DNA from: Brettanomyces bruxellensis
Lineage: Eukaryota; Ascomycota; Pichiomycetes; Pichiales; Pichiaceae
Assembly (NCBI RefSeq): GCF_011074885.1
Contig: NC_054684.1
Location: 310,001 to 374,000 of the forward strand
Length of the DNA: 64,000 nt
Direction: 5' to 3'
The position numbers and the translations under genes are program-made. The notes under the pieces were generated by a model. The model saw only the letters and a program-made list of their open reading frames with translations, made no database searches and was not told the origin of the DNA. Of this stretch, positions 17,194 through 26,397 are shown in pieces. Within the stretch, counting starts at the first letter, position 1, and every line of letters starts with the position of its first letter.

Positions 17194-19896
17194 ATGTCTA
17201 GTTTAGAGAAGACACCCCTCTCCTCAAAAAAATTTGATAACTCCCAAAATGCTATGGTGACGCCACCAGCAACTCTGTCTAGACTCAAGTCTAGATGTGC
17301 AAAGAAAAGTAATCTGGAACTGGGACCAGACGTGTCTGACTCGGGAAAGTTTTCCGACTTCGCAAATGACTCAGATGCACAACCTGGCTCTTTGGTTACT
17401 CCTTTGGAGGAAACCAATCGTCGCAGACACATGATAGTTGATGTTAGTCTTGACAAGACAGGTAGACAACTCTACACACTTGGAAAAGTCAAGGCAAAGA
17501 ATGCCATTCCAGTACACTTGGGTTCTTTGAATTCTGTGGAATGTCTTTCTTCTCCACCAACACCACCTTTTACTGAACGTTCAAGTATTGATTCAAACGA
17601 TATGACACGGCAGCAGGAAACAGGTGAAGCGGGATCCTGGGCTCCTGAAGACTCTCCAACTCTACATCGGAAGATTACGTCATCATGCATTCTCTCCGAC
17701 GATGATGATTCGAAGAAACATCTGGATCAGTTGAGCAGAGAACTCTCAGACTCACTGAACGGCCCCCTAGGCACCCAGATAAATCGCAGCGACTCAGCTT
17801 CGTCTATGGATGCTTCGGATTCATTGAATGGTGTAATCAAGCAGGAACCTTGCTCTCCATCTTTACGCAAGAATGTTCATCACCTCGGTTTGCCAATTGA
17901 CCTACCGGCCAGCAAACGCCGGAAAAGGATTTCGTCCGAGAAGGAGAACAAGCCTCCAGATGAGATTTGGTCTGATGATGTTGAGGCAGCCTTTGCCGAG
18001 GCATTGACCATTATTCCGAAAAAGGGACTGCACAAAATCAAGATTAGTGGATGTGCAAAGGGACGGAATGAATTGATATCCGACTATATACTGGCCAAGA
18101 CGGGAAAGGTTCGTACTAGGAAACAGGTCTCTTCCCACATTCAGGTTATAAAAAACCTTCATAAAAATTCTACATTGATTAATTTGATTTTGCATGGGCC
18201 TTCACAGACTCCGGAAATAGCCAGGAAATTTGATGAAATATTCTCTCGCATTTCTCTCGCAAAATCTCTCGGCCCACTTGCATCTACTGGTGCTGCAAGT
18301 GAATTCAAGATTCTCAACAAGCATTATTCCAGAAATAGCACCTATGCCGATTCCAGGCATTCAACGAGGAGCCGGGCTGGATCGTCTAAATCTCATCCGG
18401 CTATTGATCAATCGATGCTGAAACGTATTGGCATTAGTGTGAAGAGGTTCAGATTCAACTTCCTTGACATCAATGATCCACAGAGATCACACAACTTCTC
18501 CGTACTTTCAAATAATGGAGCAATGCAGCCACCGCTACGGATCAGATTCAATGCTGATCTTCGCTACAGATTCCCACGGTTCTTCGAATTGATCAAGGAG
18601 ATCGGGGAAGCCGTTCCTGTCAGCATCAATAAATCTGGCAAAAACAAGGCCAAGCCTTCTTGCCAAATTGAACGTGCTTCTCTTTCAGTTCCATTGGTGC
18701 CAATCCTTCATGGAATGGTGAAAATGACTACTCTACCGATGGATGAGGATACTACGGGTGGTGAGTTTAACGCAGGAACAGTCATTAGATTGACAAAGTT
18801 ACCACTTTCTGACGAGCGGTTTTGTTGTTTGTCTCTTGTGTACTCATTTGGCCGGCTTATTCTGACAACCTTTGAGAAACTTGAATCTAAAGGATCCAGG
18901 AAAGGAGACCACAAAGATGTGAATTGTGAAATTCGTTTGGGCACAAACTACTGGAAGGACTTCTTTCGTGGCTTGAGAAAAATCTTGGTGAAGAAGTTGA
19001 CAAACAAGACAGAGTCTCAATTACTATCCCGCGCTGTCAAAGGTATCACGATGAAGCAGGTTGTTTTCAGCGTTTCTGAGAAGCAATACCGCTGTATATC
19101 TCCTAAGCAGTACAACCTTGATACAATTCCAAAGGACAGCATTCGTGCGGTGCTACTTTGGGAGTTTCTGCGTACCGAAAACCCACCAAATGCAATTACC
19201 ACTCTCCGTCTGATTCACCTACCTGCAGCCAAGGGTAACACGTCCTCACGTAAAGCTCTCATTCCTAAGAAATCCGTCGAGAATGGTATCCCACCACTTT
19301 CTATACCTATGAGAAAATCATTGAACGAACTTTCGGCAGACATTCAAGGCTCTACTTTTCATGCTATTGATATTCCTTCGAGCGCAAAGTCGGCTCCTAG
19401 TCTGGCAACATGGAAAGATTCAGCCACTTCGTCATTATGCAGCCCGGCTATCCACTCAACTGAGGAGAACACTTTGGAAAGGGATATTGCTGAACATTCA
19501 AATTTCGCAAACATATCAATTCCTCGTGTTCAGATGCAGGCGGATGCTCCATCGTTTATGGATTATGGTGGTACTGTGCAGATGCCTGCTCTGTACTTGA
19601 ATGCACAGCCAGAAAATCCGGCCACTGGTGATGGTTCGTTTAATTCCACCGAATCAGCTGCACCTTTTTCAATTCCCGGCTTTTCTCTTTCTGCCGCTGC
19701 TGCCGAGCCGGAAGAACCACTCGAAACGAGATATCTTGATCTTTCACAGCCTCTTTCTATGTCATCAGATTCAACTGAGGTTGAAGCCGATTGTGCTGCC
19801 GCTTATGCCAACGAGTTTGACGAATCAATGACTTCCATGAACTCCCATGGCCCGGCAGACAACTTCTGTATGATGGGATATGAGCTGATGTGGTGA
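17194..19896 (+). CDS. TEC1: TEA/ATTS-domain transcription factor
   Basis: Tec1 activates filamentation, invasive growth and biofilm genes in yeasts by binding CATTCY sites in the nucleus. The 900-residue protein has a TEA DNA-binding domain at about residues 255-325. It starts at EIWSDDVEAAFAEAL and includes the diagnostic recognition-helix stretch RTRKQVSSHIQVIKN. The flanking regions are rich in Ser, Pro and Asn. The C-terminus is acidic (EVEADCAAAYANEFDESM) and may be an activation domain. It is much longer than Saccharomyces Tec1 (486 residues) and nearer the length of the Candida protein. The ATG at 17194 is the first after about 650 ATG-free bases. Confidence 0.93.
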   Translation: MSSLEKTPLSSKKFDNSQNAMVTPPATLSRLKSRCAKKSNLELGPDVSDSGKFSDFANDSDAQPGSLVTPLEETNRRRHMIVDVSLDKTGRQLYTLGKVKAKNAIPVHLGSLNSVECLSSPPTPPFTERSSIDSNDMTRQQETGEAGSWAPEDSPTLHRKITSSCILSDDDDSKKHLDQLSRELSDSLNGPLGTQINRSDSASSMDASDSLNGVIKQEPCSPSLRKNVHHLGLPIDLPASKRRKRISSEKENKPPDEIWSDDVEAAFAEALTIIPKKGLHKIKISGCAKGRNELISDYILAKTGKVRTRKQVSSHIQVIKNLHKNSTLINLILHGPSQTPEIARKFDEIFSRISLAKSLGPLASTGAASEFKILNKHYSRNSTYADSRHSTRSRAGSSKSHPAIDQSMLKRIGISVKRFRFNFLDINDPQRSHNFSVLSNNGAMQPPLRIRFNADLRYRFPRFFELIKEIGEAVPVSINKSGKNKAKPSCQIERASLSVPLVPILHGMVKMTTLPMDEDTTGGEFNAGTVIRLTKLPLSDERFCCLSLVYSFGRLILTTFEKLESKGSRKGDHKDVNCEIRLGTNYWKDFFRGLRKILVKKLTNKTESQLLSRAVKGITMKQVVFSVSEKQYRCISPKQYNLDTIPKDSIRAVLLWEFLRTENPPNAITTLRLIHLPAAKGNTSSRKALIPKKSVENGIPPLSIPMRKSLNELSADIQGSTFHAIDIPSSAKSAPSLATWKDSATSSLCSPAIHSTEENTLERDIAEHSNFANISIPRVQMQADAPSFMDYGGTVQMPALYLNAQPENPATGDGSFNSTESAAPFSIPGFSLSAAAAEPEEPLETRYLDLSQPLSMSSDSTEVEADCAAAYANEFDESMTSMNSHGPADNFCMMGYELMW

Positions 19897-20322
19897 AGAT
19901 TCCGAGATTAACATGCATTTTCATGCTTTTACCCTTATTTGAAAAATTCTTTATCCTTTTTTTTTTCTCTCTCTTGATCATTTTACATACTTGCCAAGCT
20001 TATTGCTTTTCTTTTTCCTTCCTTTTCGCCTTGCATTCTGTTTTCATGTCTTTCAGGAAGACATCATTTCGTTATTTAGTTCTGCTCTTTTCTTTCTCAA
20101 CGCTAATTCATTTTCGTTCATTTTCCTTTCACTTTCATTTTCCCTTCATTTTCATTTTCCTTCTATTTTAAGTTCTTCCAACTGTCTACGTTCTTTCAAA
20201 CAAAATTTAAATTTAAGTGCTCTATTAATTCGCATGATTGTATCAAAAATAAAATGTTATCATCCGGGATCTCGATTGCCTTTATTTATATTAGATTTGA
20301 ACTATATGAGGCTATTTCAAGA
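19897..20322. other. Convergent 3' spacer between TEC1 and MAK21
   Basis: This 426-bp T-rich spacer lies between two converging genes and contains only 3' flanks. The plus-strand open frame crossing it (19991-20527) runs antisense into MAK21 and is low-complexity, so I do not call it. Confidence 0.6.
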
Positions 20323-23300
20323 TTACTCGCCTTCATCATTACTGTCGTCGTCCTCATCAATAAGACGAGCGTACTCATCGGCTGAAGCAAAAAGTGGCAA
20401 GGACGAGAGTTTCACCCTTTTCTTCTTACCTTCTTTACCGGTCAATTTTCTTTTACTGCCAGATAACGCGGCTTCATCATCCTTCTTCTCCAAGATGATC
20501 TCTTCATCGTCGGAATTCTCAGCCTGAGAATTTTTCTCAGCTTCAAGAAGTTCTTTTATGTCATCGTCGTCCTCGTCATCATCTTCGCTGTGTTCACCAT
20601 TTTCAGCCTTTTGCTCATCATCATCCTCACCACTCTCAGACTTATTATCCTCTTCCTCAATACCTTCAATACTTCCATTTTCACTATCCTCCTCAAGATC
20701 AGCAGCTTCAAGAACATCTTCATTATCCACTTTGATATCATCTTCCTCATCATCCGATCCATCATCAAAGTCTGACATATCCAGATCAGCGACTTCATCA
20801 TCATAAAGATCATCACCTTCAATATCGGGCTTCGAGGAAACAAGGGCTTCCCACACTGTGTCATCATCTAATTCTTCGCCATTATCATGGAAGTCTTCGT
20901 CAGCCTCTTTGGCCACCTCCTTATCAAATTTAGAAGATTGCTCTCTTTCCTGCTTTGCAGAAAAGTATTCATAAAAGAATCTATCCTCCGGTCTGATACT
21001 ATCAATTTTCCTGCTAAGCCACTCTTCAGTATTGGCAGGGATTTCACGAAGTTCAGAGATAGTACTTGCTTTCACCAATAAATCTCCAGTATGTGGTCCT
21101 CCTAGAGGTTGCATAATAGACTGGCCCCTAGTAGGAAGGTTTTTCTTTGGCTTTTTGTAAACAAATCTATCAAGAAAGTGACCAAGTGTATAAAGCCCAA
21201 GGTCAGGTTTTGGAACTCTCTTTCCATCAAGAAGGGCGTCAGCATATAAGTCAACTGTAGGATGAAAATGCCTTATAAAGTATTCAATTTCCCATAATGA
21301 TGACTTTTCCGCATTTGCAAACCTTGGATCTCTTTTACGGGGATCGTAATGCTCCTTTGATTTGGAAGAATCCACGATCTTCTTAGAATTAATGGTATCC
21401 TCCCTATCTGGCTCTTGATCCACAAGAATTTCATCTTCCTCATCCTGCACCTTGGCCATAAGTGCCTCATCGCTAGGAGTGTTATAAAGCAAATTCCTCA
21501 ATTCTGGAACATACTTGTACAGTCTGAGAAGTAAAAAGAGCATACCAGATATCGCACCCACATTCAACCAGCAGAGACAAACCTGGCAAATACGCTTGGC
21601 AAATGCTAGAATCCGTTTTTTGTCGGAATCGGACTTCAAGGACTTGAAAAGTAGGTTGAGATAGATAGCCTGCTTTGATGATGTCAACAACCTATCATCA
21701 AGAAGTGACTCGTAAAGTGTTCTATAATATCTGTCAACCTTGGTCGAGTTTCCACTTTTTTCAACAACCTTCTGGAGAAGAAGGAGCGCTTGAATGGATG
21801 TGTTAAAGTTTGAACTATGCGTGATCTTATACAAAACTTCGAGATGCGAGTCAAAAACTTCCTCTGGAAGATTTGAAAATGGGAAGGCACGATTTAATCC
21901 AGTCAAAATTGCAGAAAATGCCTTTGAATTACGTTCCTCTGCAAGTTCTTGCTCGGTCTTAATCTCTTGCTTAACAGATTTACCTCCATGTTTTCCTTTC
22001 TTTGCTCTTCGCTTGTGTCTTCCTTCAGTGTTATGATCGCTCTCCTTAAGCTTTCCGACATTATCGGCATCTGTCTGAACCAAAAGTTTTTCAAAAAGAG
22101 CAAAATATGCATTGACCAATTTATTTGCTAAGCTCTCCTGCTTTCTAGTCAACACTGTCTGATTTAAGGTTACAACACTGTAATAAATTGCATGATGATC
22201 ATTCTTCTGACGGAACATAACGTCGATAATCGCATCTGTAACAATACTGGTCATTGCAGGGTGTTTCTGCTCAAGTGTCATGATAGAATATGAGGTTTTG
22301 GAAGATACCTTATTGTCCATGTCACCCAATTTATTTACACCCAATCGCAGAAGATTAGCTTCCTGCTCTGGTTTGGCAATAAGAAGGTTAAAAATATGAG
22401 ACACAATCCTGGTTCTAACGAATTCAATAGAATCATGAGATAATCTCTCTAGGGTAGACACAAATTCAAAATACCATCCCTTGAGATAATCCTCAAAGTA
22501 GAATATCGCAAGCTGCATATCAGTTAGATCTTTCGTCAATGGCTGATTTTTGAAATACTTTAACTTCCTGTTGGAAGGAATTATACCATTAACAAAAAGA
22601 TCAACAACAGCATCAACACATTGAATGGCTGCACTTCTACTTTTCTTGCTGCACATGCCTAGCAAGTTATCAAGAGATTTAATGTTGTGCATAGGAGCTT
22701 CTTGAACGAGAAGAGTCAAAGCAGATATCTTGTCACTCAATGTACCATTTGAAAGCACCTGCGACAAAAATCGCTGCTGTGAAGATGATTTGTTAAATTC
22801 ACTATAATACAAATCATTCTCCTTATTCACAATAGTCTTAGCGTGGTCATATAATTCATCAATCTCATACTGCTTAAGGGATCTATCTGGTGTCTCAGAG
22901 TTCAATTCTAAAGGTATATTATACCAATCATTTCTTGGCTCAATAACAAAGTTAGAGGAAGACACACTTTTCAATTCGGCCTCCGTAAGCCTGTGTTGCT
23001 CCTTTGATTTCTGCTTGGCTCCAACCGAATCCTCGAAAACAATTTTTTTCCCTTGCTTTTGCTTAAATACTTCTGGCTTAGCTTTAGACTCTAAGTCTAC
23101 ATTTTCAGCAACTTGCACATTTTCTTTTGATATATTTGCTGAGGGGACATCTTTGGCCTTCTTCTCCTTTGCTTTCTTTTCCCCTACAGTATTCGTTTTC
23201 ACATCCACATCATCAATATCATCTTGAACCTCTCCTAGTTCTAGTTTTTTCAAGTATGCCTGAACATCTGCAGTAAGCTTTGAATCGGAGGAATCATCAC

Positions 23301-23625
23301 CAAATTCTTGGACACTACCATTGTCATCATTATCATCTTCGATTCCTTGCACTAATTTGAGATCCTCTTCAGAAGCTCCAAGTTCCAATGCCTCCTTCCT
23401 AATCATTTCGTCAAAACTTGAACGTTCACTTTCATCAATAGTATGCACTTCAGTATTTGATTCAGCTTTAGAAGTCTTCTGCATCTCATGATGCTTATTA
23501 TGATGCTTCTTTTTATCATGAGAATGATGATGATGCGAAGAATTTTCTTTATCATTCTTCGACGTAAGTGTTTTTTCGTCCCTTTTTGGGACTTTCTCCT
23601 TCGTATTGGCTACAGAAGAAGCCAT
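20323..23625 (-). CDS. MAK21: Ribosome biogenesis factor Mak21/Noc1
   Basis: Mak21 (Noc1) pairs with Noc2 to assemble and move 66S pre-ribosomes in the nucleolus. The protein is 1100 residues (1025 in Saccharomyces). It has a charged N-terminal region with a His- and Lys-rich patch, a central HEAT-like helical core beginning near RNDWYNIP, and a CBF/Mak21 domain with the conserved IQCVDAVVDLFVNGIIPSNR and YFKNQPL blocks. The C-terminus is a long Asp/Glu-rich tail ending in a short basic KKKRVKLSSLPLF motif. The start is an ATG directly before ASSVANTKEKVPKRD. An RRPE-like palindrome lies 110 bp upstream. Confidence 0.95.
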   Translation of the reverse strand: MASSVANTKEKVPKRDEKTLTSKNDKENSSHHHHSHDKKKHHNKHHEMQKTSKAESNTEVHTIDESERSSFDEMIRKEALELGASEEDLKLVQGIEDDNDDNGSVQEFGDDSSDSKLTADVQAYLKKLELGEVQDDIDDVDVKTNTVGEKKAKEKKAKDVPSANISKENVQVAENVDLESKAKPEVFKQKQGKKIVFEDSVGAKQKSKEQHRLTEAELKSVSSSNFVIEPRNDWYNIPLELNSETPDRSLKQYEIDELYDHAKTIVNKENDLYYSEFNKSSSQQRFLSQVLSNGTLSDKISALTLLVQEAPMHNIKSLDNLLGMCSKKSRSAAIQCVDAVVDLFVNGIIPSNRKLKYFKNQPLTKDLTDMQLAIFYFEDYLKGWYFEFVSTLERLSHDSIEFVRTRIVSHIFNLLIAKPEQEANLLRLGVNKLGDMDNKVSSKTSYSIMTLEQKHPAMTSIVTDAIIDVMFRQKNDHHAIYYSVVTLNQTVLTRKQESLANKLVNAYFALFEKLLVQTDADNVGKLKESDHNTEGRHKRRAKKGKHGGKSVKQEIKTEQELAEERNSKAFSAILTGLNRAFPFSNLPEEVFDSHLEVLYKITHSSNFNTSIQALLLLQKVVEKSGNSTKVDRYYRTLYESLLDDRLLTSSKQAIYLNLLFKSLKSDSDKKRILAFAKRICQVCLCWLNVGAISGMLFLLLRLYKYVPELRNLLYNTPSDEALMAKVQDEEDEILVDQEPDREDTINSKKIVDSSKSKEHYDPRKRDPRFANAEKSSLWEIEYFIRHFHPTVDLYADALLDGKRVPKPDLGLYTLGHFLDRFVYKKPKKNLPTRGQSIMQPLGGPHTGDLLVKASTISELREIPANTEEWLSRKIDSIRPEDRFFYEYFSAKQEREQSSKFDKEVAKEADEDFHDNGEELDDDTVWEALVSSKPDIEGDDLYDDEVADLDMSDFDDGSDDEEDDIKVDNEDVLEAADLEEDSENGSIEGIEEEDNKSESGEDDDEQKAENGEHSEDDDEDDDDIKELLEAEKNSQAENSDDEEIILEKKDDEAALSGSKRKLTGKEGKKKRVKLSSLPLFASADEYARLIDEDDDSNDEGE

Positions 23626-24190
23626 GCTCGGTAATACTGATTTTTTGGTAACAAATGATCAGTCCCACTTTGCCTAATCTTGTGATAAGATAACGTTGAT
23701 GTGGGGCCATCTCGAACAAACTGAAAAATCTTGTTGAAAATTTTCAAAATTTTTTTTCTAGGTTACTTTTTTTTTATTTTTTTTTTTCTCTTTCCCCTGT
23801 CTTTCTTTCTAAGGTAACAACGTACTATTCCGCTATGGCAATTAATTAAACTAACATTCAATTTACACATCGTACTTTCATTTATATGATGAAATCTTTT
23901 AGAATAGAAGTCCGGATGATCAAAAAAGCAATTATTATGTCCAATTAATAGTTTAATAACTAACTCTTTTTTAAAGTGTGTACATCAGTCCTTCTTTTCC
24001 GAGCGTAAAAAAGGTGATCAGGGCTGTGCAATCTGGTCTCATTACCGATATATATTGGGATTCTAATAAATAAATATTAGAGTAGGGGTTATTATGTGTA
24101 ATGCTTGTGTGAAGTTATGTTGCCGCCCATTAATGTTCGTCACATGCTCCCAGATCGTATGTTTTATACTTCCTCCCTGCTTAATAAACC
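23626..24190. promoter_or_regulatory. Divergent promoter of MAK21 and the hexose transporter
   Basis: This 565-bp region contains the RRPE-like site (23735-23746) and T-rich tracts (23749-23790) on the MAK21 side. Near the transporter I see no named regulatory motif. Confidence 0.5.
23735..23746. promoter_or_regulatory. RRPE-like element (TGAAAATTTTCA) upstream of MAK21
   Basis: A 12-bp perfect palindrome 110 bp upstream of the MAK21 start, of the type found before ribosome-biogenesis genes. Confidence 0.6.
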
Positions 24191-25777
24191 ATGAAGAACA
24201 TCAATAATTTAAACTCTACAGAATGTACTAAGACTACAACCAAGTTATCACAGCCGCATTTTAGCAGATTTCATATAAAAGGGAATGGCTCTTCTTGGTT
24301 TGTCTTCTTATGTTCATTTCTGATCTCATTCACCGGGTTCGTGTTTGGATGGGATACAGGGACAATATCTGGCTTTATCAACATGGACGATTTTGTTAAA
24401 CGCTTTGGTCAACGGACGTTGTCAGGATATTATAAACTCTCCAGAGTAAGGTCGGGTCTTATCGTCTCAATATTTAATATTGGATGTACGATAGGGGGTG
24501 TCACATTACCTAAGTTTGCAGATCTATTTGGGAGAAAAGTTGGACTTGTGATAAGTATGTTCGTTTATATTATTGGCTGTATTATCCAGATTACTTCGAG
24601 AATCAGCTGGGTGCAATACTTCATTGGAAGAATAGTGACTGGACTTGCAATTGGGTCAAATTGTGTGATCGCACCTTTATTTCTCTCAGAAATTTCACCA
24701 AAGGATATAAGGGGAAGTGTCGTTTCCGTTTTTCAACTTCTCACCACAATGGGAATGTTTCTAGGCTATTGTGCATGCTATGGAACTTATCACAATTCTA
24801 CAGGTTCTTATCAATGGGAGTTACCCCTAGGTCTTTGCTTTTTGTGGGCCTCATTGGCAATAATTGGGATTATTATTTGCCCGGAGTCCCCCAGGTATCT
24901 TGCCAAAAAAGGGCTGATTGGGAAAGCAAAACAATCATTTTCAAAGATGAAGAGATGTACGATTGACTCTCCTGAAGTTACATCTGAAATTATTTCACTT
25001 CAAAAATCTATCGGTGAAGAGAACGCGGCAGGAACGTCATCTTGGAAAGAACTAATTACAGGTAAACCACTTATCTTATATCGTGTGACTATGGGTGTGT
25101 TGTTGGAGACACTGCAAGAACTTACTGGAGATAACTATTTATTTTACTATGGCACTACAATTTTTAAGTCTGTTGGTCTAGACGACTCATTTTTTACATC
25201 AATCATTATAGGTGCAGTTAATTTTGTTTCAACATTTCTTGCATTTTATGCGATCGACCATATAGGGCGAAGAAATACATTACTGATTGGTTCAGCAGGC
25301 ATGTTCTGCTGCCTTATAATCTATGCATCTATAGGTGTCAAATTACTATATCCAGGAAAATTTGGTATTGATCCGGTGAAATCAGTAGGCGATGCAATGA
25401 TAGTTCTCTGCTGCCTTTTTATTTTCTTCTTTGCTATAACCTGGGGACCCAGTCTTTACGTTATTGTTGGTGAATCATATCCTTTGAGAATCAGATCCAA
25501 GGCCATGGGCATCACAATTGGTTCCAATTGGTTCTGGAATTTCCTAATAGCTTTTTTTACCCCTTTCATTACAAGTGCTATTCATTTTGCATATGGCTAC
25601 GTGTTTGCTGGCGCCACCGTCTTTGCCTTTATATTTGTCTACCTTTTTGTTCCAGAAACCAAAGGTATGCACCTTGAAGATACGGATCTCATGTATCAAC
25701 ATCTGAAGTTTGGTTCCGCCTATAAGGCACGTACCTTTTATAAAAAATTAGAGGGAAGTCAAATATTAGAAAAATGA
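24191..25777 (+). CDS. Hexose transporter-like MFS permease
   Basis: This 528-residue plasma-membrane sugar porter has about 12 membrane segments. Family signatures are GWDTGTISGF in the first helix (residues 53-62), LFGRKVGL between helices 2 and 3, PESPRYLAKKG at the end of helix 6, GRRNTLLIG and the C-terminal PETKG. The stretch LQELTGDNYLFYYGTTIFKSVGL matches helix 7 of Hxt proteins except for Glu310, where the family has Gln. Both cytoplasmic tails are short, so it is a transporter type rather than an Snf3/Rgt2-type sensor. It lies just upstream of a 2-oxo-acid decarboxylase in the same direction. The substrate is uncertain. Confidence 0.9.
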   Translation: MKNINNLNSTECTKTTTKLSQPHFSRFHIKGNGSSWFVFLCSFLISFTGFVFGWDTGTISGFINMDDFVKRFGQRTLSGYYKLSRVRSGLIVSIFNIGCTIGGVTLPKFADLFGRKVGLVISMFVYIIGCIIQITSRISWVQYFIGRIVTGLAIGSNCVIAPLFLSEISPKDIRGSVVSVFQLLTTMGMFLGYCACYGTYHNSTGSYQWELPLGLCFLWASLAIIGIIICPESPRYLAKKGLIGKAKQSFSKMKRCTIDSPEVTSEIISLQKSIGEENAAGTSSWKELITGKPLILYRVTMGVLLETLQELTGDNYLFYYGTTIFKSVGLDDSFFTSIIIGAVNFVSTFLAFYAIDHIGRRNTLLIGSAGMFCCLIIYASIGVKLLYPGKFGIDPVKSVGDAMIVLCCLFIFFFAITWGPSLYVIVGESYPLRIRSKAMGITIGSNWFWNFLIAFFTPFITSAIHFAYGYVFAGATVFAFIFVYLFVPETKGMHLEDTDLMYQHLKFGSAYKARTFYKKLEGSQILEK

Positions 25778-26397
25778 CATGATTTCTTATATATTCACTC
25801 TGTTATTATATTCTCTGTGGCACAAAAACCGACTTCTTTAAAAGAAACTGAAGAAGGAAGTCATTTATTTACACATTTTTTTCGGCTCACAATTATTTGG
25901 ATCCATATCGGTTATATGTTAAAAAAAGACAACGTCGTAAAAATGGGCATATCCCATGACCAATAACCTATAATATGCCACCAATACTCCTACTACCTAG
26001 GCCGAGGATCATCTTGGCACGGATAGGAAGAAGCGGATCTCGGTTAATATCGCTTTTCGATCATATTTTTTTGCCGCATTTGACCGATACACGTTTTTTT
26101 CCCCCCGCGATCAGATATCCTCGGATAACGCAAAAAGGGAAATTCCGCATTTTCGTACCCATCCCTTTCCCGATCAAGCAGTACCACCAAAACTTAACAG
26201 AACATGAGAACATATAAATAAATATACATATATATATTTATATTACATCCTTAACGATACTCTTTAATATACTAAATTGTATTAGAAATTTTCGAGATTT
26301 TAGAAATTTCATTTTTTTCTTTTGCACCATTAGCTGAAAAAGAGGATTTCCTTTAATTATTTTCAGCTTCTTAGAAAAGAACTACATATACCACGAA
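25778..26397. promoter_or_regulatory. Upstream region of the 2-oxo-acid decarboxylase
   Basis: This 620-bp spacer has a cluster of CGG/CCG triplets at 25995-26150, typical of Zn2Cys6 regulator targets, including CCG-N7-CCG at 26074-26086. A TATA-rich microsatellite lies at about 26213-26245. The frame at 25975-26217 crosses this cluster and has no recognisable product. Confidence 0.55.
26074..26086. promoter_or_regulatory. CCG-N7-CCG direct repeat (Zn2Cys6 regulator site, Aro80-like spacing)
   Basis: Two CCG triplets are separated by CATTTGA. The spacing is the same as in Aro80 sites (CCG, seven bases, CCG) of aromatic amino-acid catabolism genes, and the spacer is similar but not identical. 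A further CCGCATTTT lies near 26145. Confidence 0.4.

Noticed and set aside
19991..20527. 178-codon plus-strand ORF across the TEC1-MAK21 spacer
   Set aside because: It is a low-complexity Phe/Ser/Leu frame running antisense into the acidic tail of MAK21.
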